Part shown: positions 35,134 through 48,243 of the stretch, one piece after another | Position numbering within the stretch: the stretch's first letter is position 1 | How the letters are laid out: each line of letters opens with the position of its first letter | Assembly (NCBI GenBank): GCA_034440575.1 | Contig: JAOTOL010001661.1 | Coordinates: 670,001 to 734,000 of the forward strand | Source: Imbricaverruca yamaguchii | Lineage: Eukaryota; Arthropoda; Thecostraca; Neoverrucidae | Reading direction: 5' to 3' | DNA: 64,000 nt | Notes under the pieces: model-generated | The model's input: the letters and a program-made list of their open reading frames with translations, nothing else | Told to the model about the DNA's origin: nothing | Databases searched by the model: none | Position numbers and translations under genes: made by a program

Positions 35134-35392
35134 TGTCTTACCACAAGTTTGTGAGAGTTAACAGACAAAGGTGCCGGCAAAAGAGCATTGGAAGGTCTTA
35201 CGACAAGTTCGTGATATTGGACGGGCAAAGGTGCCGGCAAAAGAACATTAGATGGTCTTACAAGTTCGTGATAGTTGACAGGCAAAGGTGCCAGCAGAAG
35301 ATAAGTAGATGATCTTACGACAAGTTCGTGAGAGTTGACAATCAAAGGTGCCGGCAGAAGAACGCTAGATGACCTTACGACTCGTGCGGCTG
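35134..35392. repeat. 60-bp minisatellite, about 4 copies
   Basis: Units of about 60 bp with GTCTTACGACAAGTTCGTGA, GGCAAAGGTGCCGGCA and AGAACATTAGATG in order. It starts within 20 bp of the preceding array. Confidence 0.9.
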
Positions 35393-38107
35393 CGCAGACC
35401 GCGTAACGTCGCCACTTCTCACTCCGAGTGGTCGCGAGGAAGCCGACATTCCAGACACGGGATGAGATTTGCACTGAGGACCGTGCGACTGTCAGGCAAT
35501 ACCCACTAGACCAGCAGCACCTCTACTCAAAGGTCCTCGCCGTTGTTGGTCGTACTGCTTGATAATCGCAAACTAGACGGGGAAGTTGTCACTCTGGCGT
35601 GCAATATGTTCCTGTGGGAAGCATCACGTGACTGCCAGATCCATGGTCCCCGCCAACGACACGCCCGCGCGCCGCTTCACCCGGGACGTTACCATGGGCT
35701 TTCGCTAGATAGCGACCAACCCACTGGTTAACCAGCGAGACGGCCGGCGGACCGGCGCGGCGAGTTCTCAACACGGTTCAGTTCGGGTCGCCCGGTAACT
35801 GCCGAGTACGACGCGCCTCAAAGGCGACGACGGCGCAGCGTGTCGAACTCCACTGGACCGTGATGCGTCGGAGCTTTTAGCTCGTACCGTCACGACACCC
35901 TATGGTCCACCGCCGGCGACACCTCGAACGGCGCGGCACAGATGCTCGCGATGGAGGCCTGGCACAGAGGTCTTCAGACGCCCAGGGACTGTCACACATC
36001 TCGCTATGGGTAGTGAATTGGTCGCCAAGGCGACGCATGCTGCAATGCCAGAAAATGGCGCCAGCATTGGCGTTCCCTTCAGAACGCTTTTCGCCTACAA
36101 AAGAAAAACATCACGGGAAATAATTCGACAGGCATGTTATATAGATTCTAGATGCACACCAACCCCATAACCATGTTGGTGTGTTCAAAAACTATCCAGG
36201 CCATTAAGCTCTCAATTGAGTTTGAACTGAGCTAGCCCAAAATTCACTGAGCTAGCTGACCTACACTGCCATTTCCTAATTTAATTTCCATACTCACCAT
36301 CACACACAATTTCCAGTGCACAGCGTAAGTTACAAACATTTAACAATTTCTTCTCGTGGTAGCTTGGCTGGCGTGGCAGCATCTGCGACTACACAATTGC
36401 CGAGTGATGAAGTTGGGTCCAGCAAACCCAGAGCGAACCCACCGATACATGGATACAACGAGCCGGCTGAAAATGCCGAAAATGATGTTCGGTCGTGATC
36501 CAGGGCACCCTTGATGGCAGGGAAAGCACTTTCAATTCGGAAATTCAAGAGGTATGATGGGAATCACAACAGTTGGGGCTATGCGAGAGTACCACTTTTC
36601 ATAGAAGTGGGACCTGACAGGGACGTTGATGGGGTGCGAAACAGAGGATGTTCTACGGGTCACGACACTTGTCACTCTCGCCGCGATGACTGAGCACTAG
36701 CATGCAACAGGTGCCCACGGTGAATAGGAAAAGTGTAGCCGGTGCATGGGACCGGATAATGCAGGCGACAGCGTATTGTAACTTTTAGCAGTTTTCCAGC
36801 ACCTGCCGCAATCGTGACAAGCGATGAAAACGGCCACCTTCTCTCCACATCCCTCCCCCAAGTGCACGTTCCACGTGAGGCAAATTTTTTTGCATTGCCA
36901 AGTTTGGAAATTGTCGTGGCTACACCGCGGTGTCGGTTTCGTGTCGGTCGGGTCGTTGATTCGCAAGCTATGCCGGTTGAAACCGAGCCAATTCGGCGCC
37001 TTAAAATTGGTCATATTCCGATGTAAAATCACAGTTTTACACCCTAAACCAATTAACGACAGACGATTTCGGCGCAGCCCATTTTCCATTACCCGGGGTC
37101 GCTCACGTAAAGCTTGTTTATCCGATCGCACTGAAATCGTGCCCAAAGAGCAGCCAGCACCGTGGGCTTTCACGTGGTGTCACACATCCCTAGTTCCTTG
37201 TGTTGTGAGCCGAGCCGGGCGCGGATCTGGACGCCAACATGGGTCGCGTGATTCGTCGGAGGAGGAAGGGTTAAATGTCAAATATTAAACTTGATAGGGA
37301 TGTCGCGGGAATCTTCAGGGCATGGCACGCGCTACGCTTCATCCATCCCTACAAATTGTGCATGTTCGGATAGCCCCGATAACTAGCTATCCACCCACTA
37401 AATTTGATAGCTCCAATACGCGTGGCTCTCAGCTCGGAGGAGCCCAACTCAAAACAAATGCACGCGCCTGACGGTCACGCAGTGCAGCGCGCCCGGCCGC
37501 TGACAAAGAAAGCGCGCAATTCCCTATCGGGAGCGCGTTTCCGGAAAGTTTCATATTCGTGCTGCTTGTCGTGCGTGCTGTGGCCCTGGCTGACTGCTGT
37601 CGACGTGACCCCAGTTCACGACATGTGGCACGCGCCCACATGGCACGTCGAGTCGCCAGCTGTACACCCTCCGCGAACAGCACCGGCTGCCAGCTCCCTT
37701 TCTGAGAAGCACCGAAATGCTGTGTGTGACGCGTCTCCTCCAGTAGCAACCGAGTGCACCTCGGTGTTAGCCGCATTCCGGCGGATTGGCACGTTCGCAG
37801 AAGCGATCGTTCGTCTCGCGCGTCACGGATTTCCACCGTCCGGGAACTTCACGGCCGCGCCTGTGACGTCACCGGCGGACTCGCCTCTGACGTCACAGGT
37901 GGACTCGGCGGCCACGGCGGGCGCGTGTGCGGGGCCGATCGCCCCCCCTCCCGGTCGTTGTGTCGGCCCTCCCAGAACGGCACACACTTCCTTTTCCTGG
38001 TCGGCGGCGACTGTGGCGGCCACGCAGCTCAAGGTAGCGATGGGCGCCGCGGGCTGGGGAGCAGTCCGAGCGGGAGGCCGCATCGGGAGCAAGAAGCGAC
38101 GCCCAAC
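35393..38107. other. low-copy DNA, no supported gene
   Basis: About 2.7 kb with no recognised gene. The longest non-repeat frames are 36697-37173 (minus, 158 codons) and 37404-38180 (plus, 258 codons, which runs into the next array). Neither shows a domain. 37420-38100 is GC-rich. Confidence 0.3.
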
Positions 38108-38872
38108 AACCCAGCGACAACCGCGTCCAGCCGCCGACCACGCCCAGCAGCAACTGCATCCAGCCGCCGACCCCGCCTAGCAACCCCACATCAAGCCGCC
38201 GACCCCGCCCAGCAGCAACTGCATCCAGCCGCCGACCCCGCCTAGCAACCCCACATCAAGCCGCCGACCCCGCCCAGCAGCAACTGCATCCAGCCGCCGA
38301 CCCCGCCTAGACATCAAGCCGCCGACCCCGCCCAGCAACCACCGCGTCCAGCCGCCGACCCCGCCAGAAACATCAAGCCGCCAACTCCGCCCAGCAGCCG
38401 CATCCAGCCGCCGACCCCGCCTAGCAACCACACATCAAGCCGCCGACCCCGCCCAGCAACCACCGCGTCCAGCCGCCGACCCCGCCCAGCAACCACCGCG
38501 ACCAGCCGCCGACCCCGCCCAGCAACCACCACATCCAGCCGCCGACCCCGCCTAGCAACCCCACATCAAGCCGCCGACCCCGCCCAGCAGCAACTGCATC
38601 CAGCCGCCGACCCCGCCTAGCAACCACACATCAAGCCGCCAACTCCGCCCAGCAACCACCGCGTCCAGCCGCCGACCCCGCCCAGCAACCACCGCGTCCA
38701 GCCGCCAACCCCGCCCAGCAACCACCGCGTCCAGCCGCCGACCCCGCCCAGCAACCACCGCGTCCAGCCGCCGACTCCGCCCAGCAACCACCGCGACCAG
38801 CCGCCGACTCCGCCCAGCAACCACCGCGACCAGCCGCCGACTCCGCCCAGCAACCTCATGTTCCGCCGCCGA
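38108..38872. repeat. 32/33-bp GC-rich minisatellite, about 23 copies
   Basis: Unit CAGCCGCCGACCCCGCCCAG plus CAACCACCGCGTC, alternating in the first half with CAGCAACTGCATC and CCTAGCAACCCCACATC forms, then homogeneous from 38640. Confidence 0.94.
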
Positions 38873-39232
38873 CCCCTACCCCTCACGTACCCCGCACTGA
38901 TCTGCAACTGAAGACGACGTGGCCACGGTGGCGCCCGCACAAGTGGTGTTCTCTCCCCAGGCGCTGCAGGACTACAGAGCAGAGCAGGGTGAACTGTGCT
39001 GTTACACAACAATGTGATGAACCCTTATCGACAGGAAGTCGAATTCAGCGGACAGTCACCAGTCTGATTCCTCGCTCTTAGACGATATAAGTGGGAGGAT
39101 CCATAGAGGATACAGAAGGGCTGCAGGGCGTTTTCCACCGCGGAGTTCTTTCGAATCATAGTCAGCATATCAACAATTTTGGCATGCCATGGAGCAAAGC
39201 TGGTGTGCGTTTCCGAATTTGAAAACAGATCG

Positions 39233-39395
39233 ACGTGTCGACTGTCATGTGAATCGTGCCGACTGTCATGTCATGTGCCGACTGTCATGTGAGTCGTGTC
39301 GACTGTCATGTGAGTCGTGCCGACTGTCATCTGAGTCGTGCCAACTGTCATCTGAGTTGCGACGACTGTCATATCACGTGTCGACTGTCGAGACA
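39233..39395. repeat. 21-bp minisatellite, about 7 copies
   Basis: Unit CGACTGTCATGTGAGTCGTGC or close forms; one copy is shortened at about 39270. Confidence 0.88.
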
Positions 39396-41204
39396 CCAAT
39401 ATCGGTGCGGAGCGTCGATTTTTGTATCTTTGTCCAGATTTGCCTGAAAGAGCCTTGGCGTGTAACCGTGAGGACACCACGGTTCCACTCACTTCACCGG
39501 CTATCCATAGACAGATGAAAGCGAGAAGCAGACAATACATGCTCTTCATTTCAATAATTCCATTTGCCCCGTGCGACAAAATGACACTGGTACTTCCATT
39601 GTTCTTCAGCCTTCCTACGACCCTGAGCTCCTGTACCCTGAAGGCTCGTCTGGACATGCTGTTGTCCGAGGTTTTTTTCAGGTCCCTCTAGATCTCTTCC
39701 ACTGAGAGCTATAAACAAAGCTCGTCCACTGTGCATATGCGGGGTCTGACGAGAGGCGCGATGATCACCCAAGCTCCAATTATACATCTCATATCAGATT
39801 CAGAGGAATTCCGGACCGAACCCATTTTGCAAACGCAGACCTTTGATTTTTTCAATGAGCAAAGCTCTGTGACTTTGGTGTTTGAACTTTGGTCACCTTC
39901 CAGGTAATGCCGGAAACCTGGCGGCTGTATCTTATTTCCGGGCACACGCTGCCGAGCTTGCCGCATAGATTGAGCAACTTCTGCATGCGGGAGCGTTTGG
40001 ATTTTCGGGATGTGTAGAATCATGTTGGTAAATACGCATTGAAGACCATTTCGATGTTGACCGGGTTAACAAAATATGCAGGCAGTTATTGTCTGCGCTG
40101 AGCGATTCACAGTTCGTATAATTATTTGAAGAATTGTGGAGTGCCTGAGTGGCTTTTGCACACTTCCACCACAATTGACGCTCGACGATCTAAATAACGC
40201 TGAGAACTCAGGCGTATCTGCAACTATAAGAATTAAAAGCACCAATAGCAACGTTTTCTGTTTCTGCCGCTAATAATCTAGAATATTGCATCAGTGTATG
40301 TCGTAGCAGCTTGGATAAACTCCGAGAGAACTTTAAGGCGTCCTTGGTAAGTTCGATCACGCTGGTAAGATATATAGTGGCTGAATGCCGCCCTAACAGC
40401 CTGCTCAAATCATCCACATTGGATCCGGGAGCGTGGTGCCACCGCCCCGGAATGAAAACTTGGTGCGCTTCAATGTAAAACGTGACGGGTTTGGACAGAT
40501 TAACTTGGCGTGGGGGCTCTTGGCCAGTGTTGATCAAAGTATATGCTTGCGAAAGGTTTGGCACGGGATTCGTTTGACTTCGATGTGAGACGAGATGACA
40601 ACAGTCCTTTCAAATTAAATGTGCTCCCAGTACGCTGTGCATTCTGACGCATCACCCTGAGCTGCATTGTTGATTCTCCTCGTCCACGAGGCCCAATTCA
40701 TACCAGACGGATGCACAACTGCACCCATAGTTCGAAACTAACTGAATGGTGGATGCCAATAATTCTTGCCGTTTCTCAATACGCTTTGCGACCACGAAAC
40801 ACCCCCATGGAATGATTGCTTTTTCACGAAAGGCACCACGCAGAGTGCAGGCGTTGTGGTGAACTAGTTAGCATAGGATACATACGAAATTGCACGCGAA
40901 GTCTCACGAACCCGTAATTGGATGTGGCATCATTAACCTGTTCCGAATGTGTCCAATTCAGGTTGCTGCGTTGGCATTTTCTGGGAGTTATTGTACCGGC
41001 TGCTCTTGTGATAGCAATTACAGCGGTAGATGGTCGTTATTTGCTGCTCGTCGGTGTCGTAGGCGACGTACGGCAGAGCCCCACATGGTGGACGGTCTTA
41101 CGCTCTTCTTTCTTGGTTCACAGCTCTGTGTACCAACCTCTGTGTACACACCTCTGCCCCCGCCCCTGTTCCTCGTCATTATTCTGACGGCTGCATTCAT
41201 GGCC
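39396..41204. other. low-copy DNA, one unidentified ORF
   Basis: A minus ORF at 40208-40564 (118 codons) contains HHAPGSNVDDLSRL, which faintly recalls the HxPGxxNxxADxLSR end of LTR-retrotransposon RNase H. The rest of the frame does not follow such a protein, so I leave it unidentified. The remaining sequence shows nothing. Confidence 0.25.
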
Positions 41205-41425
41205 GCAGCCCGCCTCCGCCGCTCTGCCCAGGCCGCTCCGCCGCTCTGCCCGTCCGATGCGCTGTGCCCGCCTCCGCCGCTCTGCCCAGGTCGCTCCTCC
41301 GCTCTGCCCGTCCGGCGTGTTGTACCGGCCTCCGCCGCTCTGCCTAAGCCGCTCCTCCGCTCTGCCCGTCCGGTGTGCTGTACCGGCCTCCTCCGCTCTG
41401 CCCGCCCGGTGTGCTGCATTGTGGG
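41205..41425. repeat. imperfect GC-rich tandem repeat
   Basis: CCTCCGCCGCTCTGCCC and CTCCTCCGCTCTGCCCGTCC variants recur about every 30-50 bp. Irregular unit. Confidence 0.75.
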
Positions 41426-42865
41426 CCGGCCCGGCTGGGCACGATGACCCGCTCGCGTTTCCGCGTCCGAGTCAACCCGGAATAGAGGCGCTGGCTGACC
41501 TTCTGACCTGCGGCGCGTCAGAGGTGCGGCGCGCACAAAACACCGACTCGACACTCACGCACACACACATATCTCCCCCCCCTCACACACACATCCAATC
41601 TGACAACGATGGTGGGCACGAACACCCACATCTCATGTAGGTGTGGGCATGTGGTGTTTCGGCCATGCGCACCTCACCCACAAACAACTAACTTGTAGTG
41701 GAACTTGTTTTTTTTCGCGTCTGGTTATGCATGATATAACCGAATAGGTTGGAATGAGTTAGACTGAGCAATGAGCATATCACCAAGCAATGAACGATGC
41801 ACATGCAGGAATTAAACTGAAATGGATTAATGCAAAATTGCGAAGGAAGTTGTTCAACTTGCGCCATAGGCTACAACGCTGAGGCAGGTAATCGGCGCTG
41901 TGAGGAAAGCTGATTGATATAAATTGAGATCAAGATGGTGTTGCAACTACAAAGGCTGGCGTTGCGGCAGGAGTACGCATGCTGCATAAGCAACGCAATA
42001 CTAGCATTACAACAGCAATGCGTACCAGGAGCGACTGGACACATCGCGGCAAGGTGTGTTTGCAGGGGATGTATGGCGCTGTATTCAAACACCTATTTTT
42101 TCGGAAGCGTAGGATCTGGTGTTGGTGACAATTTGTCCTCACTCACGCGCCTATTTTTCGGCTCATGTTCAGCGGGGAATTGTGCCGCCCGGCGGCAAAA
42201 GACGCCACGAATTTTGGTTCTGGGACGAGATCAAGAGCTTAGATTGGTTTTGTTGGGCAAGGACACATGGGTACTAAGAAATTTCCGAAGTTCGACACTT
42301 CCCGCTTAAAATTATGGCACATTTTAGTTGCCTGTAGCATTCGATTTCCGGACAAAAATTGCCAGCTGATTTTTTCGTGAGCGGCAAATCTTAGGATTTA
42401 ATCACCTCTAGATACACTTCCTGGTGTTAGGCAATGTGCGGCAGGACAAATAGCATTCCTGTTTATGGCTTTACCACTATTAAGATGATGGCTTTATGGC
42501 TTTACCACTCTTGAGTCCGATTTTTCAACTTTTGAATTTTATGACAAAGATAAGGGGTGCTGGTCTGGAGATACATTGGAGTTGCTACAAAAGACAGTGG
42601 ACAATATTTCCTTCGTGTTCTCAGGGCAAGGGATTTTCGTACAGGAATCTGTCTGCACAAAAAAAACACACAAGAATAGAGTTAAAGAATCCATCGTTAC
42701 TTCCGACTTCTGCAAGCACATATTTGGTACCTCATTGCAACCAACTTGGTATATTTGATGCCGACTTCAAACACAGGGACAACAACATATTAGCCGAAGA
42801 ATGCATGATATTCGGCATGTACCAGAACTGTATTAATTCCATGCTATGACGAACATACTTTTCCG
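41426..42865. other. low-copy DNA, no supported gene
   Basis: Includes a short CA-rich stretch at 41555-41595. A 117-codon plus ORF at 42496-42849 has no recognised motif. Confidence 0.3.
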
Positions 42866-42868
42866 AGC

Positions 42869-42975
42869 ATGCATGCAGCGCTGCGTGCTGAATCATCTGG
42901 ATCAGGCATGCAGCACTGGGTGCTGGATCATCTGGGTCAGGCGTGCAGTGCTGGGTGCTGGATCATCTGGATCAT
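42869..42975. repeat. 35-bp tandem repeat, 3 copies
   Basis: Three units of GTGCTGGATCATCTGGATCA flanked by CATGCAGCACTGG. Confidence 0.88.
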
Positions 42976-43963
42976 GCATGCGATGCGTCTGCACGCGATT
43001 GTCGCCTCTGTACTGTACGTTCCCGTGCCACAGGGCCACACACCGTACGGCTTCTAATGGGGCACGCCGAGCCGAGAGTGTGTGGAGGGCAGGGCAACGC
43101 CAAAGTCGGACCGCAAAGCTGTACAGACGGGTTCCGCGACTTTGTGATTACGCCTGCAAAACAATCGCGGGAGTGAGGCTAGGCTAGGTTCAGGCAGGAT
43201 ACCATCCGGCCCACCAGCTCTGGCCCGCCGACCCAGCTTGACCTGACCTGCTGCGTGTATGCTGTCGGCGTGACGGCGCGGTGGATTTCGTCGACAGTAC
43301 AGGTGTGGGTGATGCGGCTCAATTTGGCGGCGACGTCCCGCCACAAGTGCGCCAGCCACCTGCCGACGGGAAGTATCTGTCGGCGACATTTTGCCACGTC
43401 GAAGTTCGGCCATTCAACACCATATAGATCGGCGCATAAATCATGAGTGTCACGGTCCGGATGCCTCGATGAGCATTCTGCTGTCGTAAGTCGCTGAAAA
43501 CCCAAACTGCACCGATGTTTGCGCCAGGGACACTACGGTGCTTTTATGTTGGTACGTCGGGACCACGGCTGTGTTTGGCTTCGACCCGCACTGCGTGTTT
43601 ATGCTGGATCTATACACGAGCTGCCGCTGTTGGAGGAAGTGCCAATTCCGACTGTTGTTAGGAGAGCGAACCCAAACACACCCAGCTACCCACCCACACA
43701 CACGCCCCGCTTCCAAGCCACGGTGCGCAGTGGGTACCGCGAGGTACACAGCGGATTTCGAGGCTTCGCGTTTACTTGTGATTCGGGCACCCAATATGGT
43801 TACAAGAGAGAACGTTCAACTGAACCAGCACTCAATGTAAATACACATACACTTCATGCCCAATGGATTCAAGTTAAATTTAATTTGCAAGGCTGTTGGG
43901 TCAGTCGAAGTGTTTTGATGATGTGCTCCACAAAAGGCTTCTCGGAAAATAAATTTTATACGA
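42976..43963. other. low-copy DNA, no supported gene
   Basis: Overlapping frames of 100-150 codons on both strands without motif. AT-rich near the LINE tail that follows. Confidence 0.3.
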
Positions 43964-44440
43964 CTTAAAGACATAAAGACATAAAAGATAAGTGCATCTA
44001 TGAGCCTCAAAGGCCCTTCTTGGTTACACTCTGGACACTCAATCAGTTGCCCACTAAATCCGTCGATGAGCCCTCCCTGGAATACTGAAAAGGAAGCCCT
44101 CTTTCTTATAATGATTGTCTGTGCTGTTTTTGAAGATGTTCAATGTGCTCCTTGACAATGGTGTCTGGCAGCTGGTTCTAGTATGCTATTACCCTGTTGG
44201 TGAAGAAAGACTGTCTTGACCGTGTCCTGCTGTGGTTAACTTATTAAAAAAGTGAAAATTCAATTTATTCAATCTTTCCTCATATGCCAGGTTGCTAATA
44301 CCATTAACCATTTTTGCAGCCCTCTTTTGTACTATCTCTAAAAGTCAACAGCCTTTTTCATAACTAGGAGATAAAGTGTAATTTAAGATATAGTTTAATA
44401 CTAAGCTGGTGGTATTCATAAATGCTGGCTGACTTCTGTT
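43964..44440 (-). pseudogene. CR1/L2-like LINE, 3' end of reverse transcriptase ORF
   Basis: Minus-strand reading: LNYTLSPSYEKGC, a stop, then LLEIVQKRAAKMVNGISNLA and YEERLNKLNF. These match the conserved LEY...SP...KDI..LE.VQRRATK...G...L.YEERL..L region after the RT domain of CR1/L2-type LINEs. LPDTIV and, one frame over, STLNIFKNSTDNHYK follow, where the family has NSLP..VV....S...FK..LD. The 3' end is two copies of the octamer TTTATGTC. Known: CR1/L2-type elements end in short tandem octamers. One stop and one frameshift in this stretch show decay. About 85 percent identical by eye to 63733-64000. Confidence 0.8.
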
Positions 44441-44662
44441 CATTTTCCTGTTCTAGCCTTTAGCCGTGTAATTTTGACTTCCTAGCATAAGTGATATTCA
44501 TCTAGTTGTCTAGTTGTCTAGAAGACAATTGGATTAGACAATTTAATTTATTTGAAGACAATGGTTTAATAGTTTCTGCCTAGTGTGTTGGTATTCTTGA
44601 GGTACTTTGATCATTATTTCCCAGAGAGTTAACTTTACTACACGTGTGCATGTTAGCGGTCC
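44441..44662. other. AT-rich spacer
   Basis: No motif seen upstream of the LINE fragment. A short CTAGTTGT duplication lies at 44500. Confidence 0.3.
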
Positions 44663-44880
44663 ACGATGGATAAATCCAGTATCTGGCATCGATGGAGAAA
44701 TCCGGTATCTCGTATCGATGGAGAGATCCAGTATCTGGCATAGATTGAAATATCCCGCAACTGACATGTCTAGCATCGATAGAGAAATTCCGCAGCTGGC
44801 ATATCTGGCATCGATGGCAAGATTCCGTATCTGGCATCTATGGGGAGATCTCACATCTGGCATATCTGGCATCGTTCAAT
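44663..44880. repeat. 26/27-bp imperfect minisatellite, about 8 copies
   Basis: Units like GTATCTGGCATCGATGGAGA plus AATCC, diverged. Confidence 0.85.
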
Positions 44881-45284
44881 ATCTTGGGTGGTTAATGCTA
44901 GCCAGCTTATGGAATTGGCTCAAAGCTGGAGTGCGAAATTTTGTCGCACATCTAGTCAGTATCTCAGCATTCCTTACGCCAGATGTCACGATGGCATTGC
45001 TGCTTTTATGCTGTACACTTACAAGTGTGTGTATCGCTTATTTACCTCACTTTAGCCATGCTGTATACCCTGAAGTGTTTATTGATGGTTGACGCGCTGA
45101 GCTAAAAGCCAGTTTGTGTGGACTTCAGTGAACATAAATCTGAATCATCTGACAGTGGGCAGTCGTACATAGTGAGCAGTCACTACTCTGGCGAGGACGA
45201 CTACCTGGGGACTACTGGACAGCCAGTCGACCGACGACTATTGGACACACAATGTACCGGCGACTAATTAACAGCCGCTCGACA
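44881..45284. other. low-copy DNA
   Basis: Nothing recognised. From 45180 degenerate forms of the next array appear. Confidence 0.3.
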
Positions 45285-45527
45285 CGTAACTACTCAGCAG
45301 TCGTCGACAGGTGACTACCCGACCATCAGCTGCAGGATGACTACTCGACAGCCAGCTTACAGGCGACTACTCGACAGCCAGTTGAGAGGCGACTACTCGA
45401 CAGCCAGTTGGCAGGCGACTACTCGACAGCCAGTTGAGAGGCGACTACTCGACAGCCAGTTGAGAGGCGACTACTCGACAGCCAGTTGAGAGGCGACTAC
45501 TCGACAGCCAGTTGAGAGGCGACTGTC
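45285..45527. repeat. 26-bp minisatellite, about 9 copies
   Basis: Unit CGACTACTCGACAGCCAGTT plus GAGAGG; regular from 45335 and degenerate before it. Confidence 0.92.
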
Positions 45528-46064
45528 CGACTGTGAGACTGCGCCGGCTGGCGCCCGTGTCTCCACCCCAGCCGGCCCACAGCTGGGAGTTTCCGAGCAC
45601 CTGCCGTGCCCAGGGACACGGCAGCTCCATCTGAGCTCTGGCATCGTTCCGCCTCGGCCTCGCCTCCACCTGATCACCGCCCAACCCCTGCCCAACTCCC
45701 TGGCCCCGGTGACCGGCCGTTTGACAATCTGGTCAAACGCCTATTTTTTGGTGGAATAGCTAGCGACAGGTCGTTGCCACTCAGGCGCCACATTTAATGT
45801 TCTCGAGGAATGATTGGCTGAGAATCGTGACGTCCGGAACCAAAGCCACCCCATGATTTAGGGATCGGAAGGTGAGAGGGCCTTCGGTCGATTTTTGTGT
45901 GCAAGATCATAGGGTGCTAGAAATTTTAAGAAAAGTGTCTACTCTCCACTTTTCAGGAAGCCACATCATATCTGTTTGCAACGTCCATTTGCGCAACAAG
46001 TTTGCTCCAAGATTCTGCGTGAGCGACAAACATCAGCATTCATTGACTTATGGATAGCCCTGCG
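45528..46064. other. low-copy DNA
   Basis: GC-rich to 45720, then AT-rich. No feature supported. Confidence 0.3.
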
Positions 46065-46477
46065 AGCGAGTCGGCAGCCACCACTCCGGATCCGCCGGCC
46101 GAGTCGGCAGCCGCCACTCCGGATCCGCCGGCCGAGTCGGCAGCCGCCACTCTGGATCCGCCGGCCGAGTCGGCAGCCGCCACTCCGGATCCGCCGGCCG
46201 AGTCGGCAGCTGCCACCCGGATCCGCCGGCGAGTCGGCAGCTGCCACTCCGGATCCGCCGGCCGAGTCGGCAGCCGCCACTCCGGATCCGCCGGCCGAGT
46301 CGGCAGCTGCCACTCCGGATCCGCCGGCCGAGTCGGCAGCTGCCACTCCGGATCCGCCGGCCGAGTCGGCAGCTGCCACTCCGGATCCGCCGGCCGAGTC
46401 GGCAGCTGCCACTCCGGATCCGCTGGCCGAGTCGGCAGCCGCCACTCCGGATCCGCCGGCCGAGTCGGCAGCTGCCG
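46065..46477. repeat. 33-bp minisatellite, about 12.5 copies
   Basis: Unit GCCGAGTCGGCAGCCGCCAC plus TCCGGATCCGCCG, with GGATCC in every copy. Frames are open on both strands (235 and 217 codons plus; 216 and 203 minus) because 33 is divisible by three and one unit with a deletion shifts phase without creating a stop. Confidence 0.95.
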
Positions 46478-47914
46478 AATCCGGCGCCGGTGTCTACACC
46501 ACGGCAGAGCTGGCGCTCGAGGGGCTGGCGGGCCGCGCGTGCCGTGGCGAGGGCGGCGGCGTCGGACAGCCGCGGCGGATCGAACCCAAACATTGCGCCA
46601 CTTCCTACATTTGTCGACGTCCTCGACGAGCGAGGGCGCCAGGAAGGCCACGGCCGGAGCCGCTCAGCTATCCCGGATCTTAGGCGACGCCCAGGCACTC
46701 TAAAGTAGGCAGCGCTCGCCAGTGATAGGCCATGGTTTGACTACTGACCGAGCGCTGGAGGCGGTTCCTAGCTGGGTACGGACTCCTACGCGGTAACTTC
46801 AATTACGACGGAACTAATCCCTCCGATGTGAGTTTTCTCCACTCAACTGGCGCGCCGGTTCAGTGGAGTCTGTATGTACGTCGCCTTGGTACCCAAGCCT
46901 GCACAGCACATTCAGCTGACGCCGGAAGCTATCCGACTGAGCGACTATGTAGACCTCGGGCCACATCAGGTGTGCTCGTCAAAAAGCCGACCATTTCACG
47001 GGCGTGATGAGTGACAGGCGCGGCTGCAACAGAGAGGGGAAGGACAGCATCACTTCACTTCCTGTACACACGGCGGGCCGCCCTTCCTATGCGTGACGAT
47101 GAAAAACAGATAAGGAGTGCATCCGTGGCGTCGGCATCCATCCGGGCAGCCATTTGGCAGCGCCATCCGCACGGAAGTCATTCACGCGACACGGAGCACG
47201 TGGTCGGCCCCGTGTTGCGTGAATAACTTCCGTACGTCAGCGTCAGGACTGGCGCGACGGAAGCATGCAAAATGCGGGCTTGTGGCAAGTTCATGTGGAT
47301 CCGGCTTGTGTGGGTTTGTGGCTTTGCCAAGCCTCGATAGAAAGTAGCCATTGTGCAACCACGCTGACAAGGCGGTTTGACTGGAATGTCGAAGATGATT
47401 GGTGATATTTTGCTGACATTCTGATACTGTTTGCTCCGCGGCTCAGAAGTCGCACATCCCGATAAACGATCGGTGCGCTTTTAATGCGATCGGCGCGTGG
47501 CGAAACATATCCCGACGGACACACGTCGCTGTAGGTGCAGACAGCTGGCGACTTGCGCCATCCCTCGTCAAGCAGTCGCTCTTCCGATGCCGCAGGCGTG
47601 ACGTGGGCACGGACGAGGCCAGCGGACTGGCCTGTGGACCAAAGCCTTGTGTGCCGCCAGAGATGATGCTCGAGTTGTCCTGCTCGCAGGGTCACATGGT
47701 CGTTAGCAAAGCATCGCTGCATTTGATTGGCTTCGACAAGACATCAAGAAACTTCATAGACGTTCTAGCGAGACTGTACGTTCCGCCCACTCGATGCAAC
47801 TTGCACCGGGGGCCGATGCTCATGCAGGTCCTGACACGACCAGTGATCAACTTTTGCAACATAACGTTCGTAGCTGCAGCCCTATTTGGATGCTTGCATG
47901 CTGCTCGATTATGC
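46478..47914. other. low-copy DNA, no supported gene
   Basis: Mixed composition. A 137-codon plus ORF at 47603-48016 runs into the next array and has no recognised motif. Confidence 0.3.
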
Positions 47915-48118
47915 ATGTCGTCTGCATGGGCGGGTGATGCCCTGCCGTCTGCTACATGCCGTTTGCATGGGAGGGTGATGCCCTGCCGTCTTGAACATGT
48001 CTGCATGGGCGGGTGATGCCCTGCCGTCTGCTACATGCCGTTTGCATGGGAGGGTGATGCCATGTCGTCTGGTACATGTCTGCATCGACGGGTGATGCCC
48101 TGTCGTCTGGTACATGTA
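47915..48118. repeat. 39/40-bp minisatellite, about 5 copies
   Basis: Unit with TTTGCATGGGAGGGTGATGC and CCTGCCGTCTGCTACATGCC; the last two copies are diverged. Confidence 0.88.
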
Positions 48119-48243
48119 CACAGCACGCTCCATGTGCATGGTGCTCCCCAGTGTACCATACAACGTGGCAGTGACGCCCGAGCCGGACAGCAGCTCTACC
48201 GCGCAAAGTGTGCTGGACGGCCGGACGAGCAGACGATGCGGCC

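Noticed and set aside
32632..35474. Two 814-codon minus-strand ORFs
   Set aside because: They lie in a 42/36-bp tandem array whose unit lengths are divisible by three. Both frames and the opposite strand are open, and no start context, domain or unique sequence supports a protein.
36697..37173. 158-codon minus ORF as a host gene
   Set aside because: No motif, no splice evidence visible, and frames of this length are expected by chance in the window.
40050..40080. CCGGGTTAAC as another TTAA element end
   Set aside because: Similarity to the TTAA family ends after about eight bases and no partner end is seen.
40208..40564. LTR-retrotransposon RNase H tail
   Set aside because: Only a short HHAPGSNVDDLSRL stretch resembles the motif; the surrounding frame does not follow such a protein.
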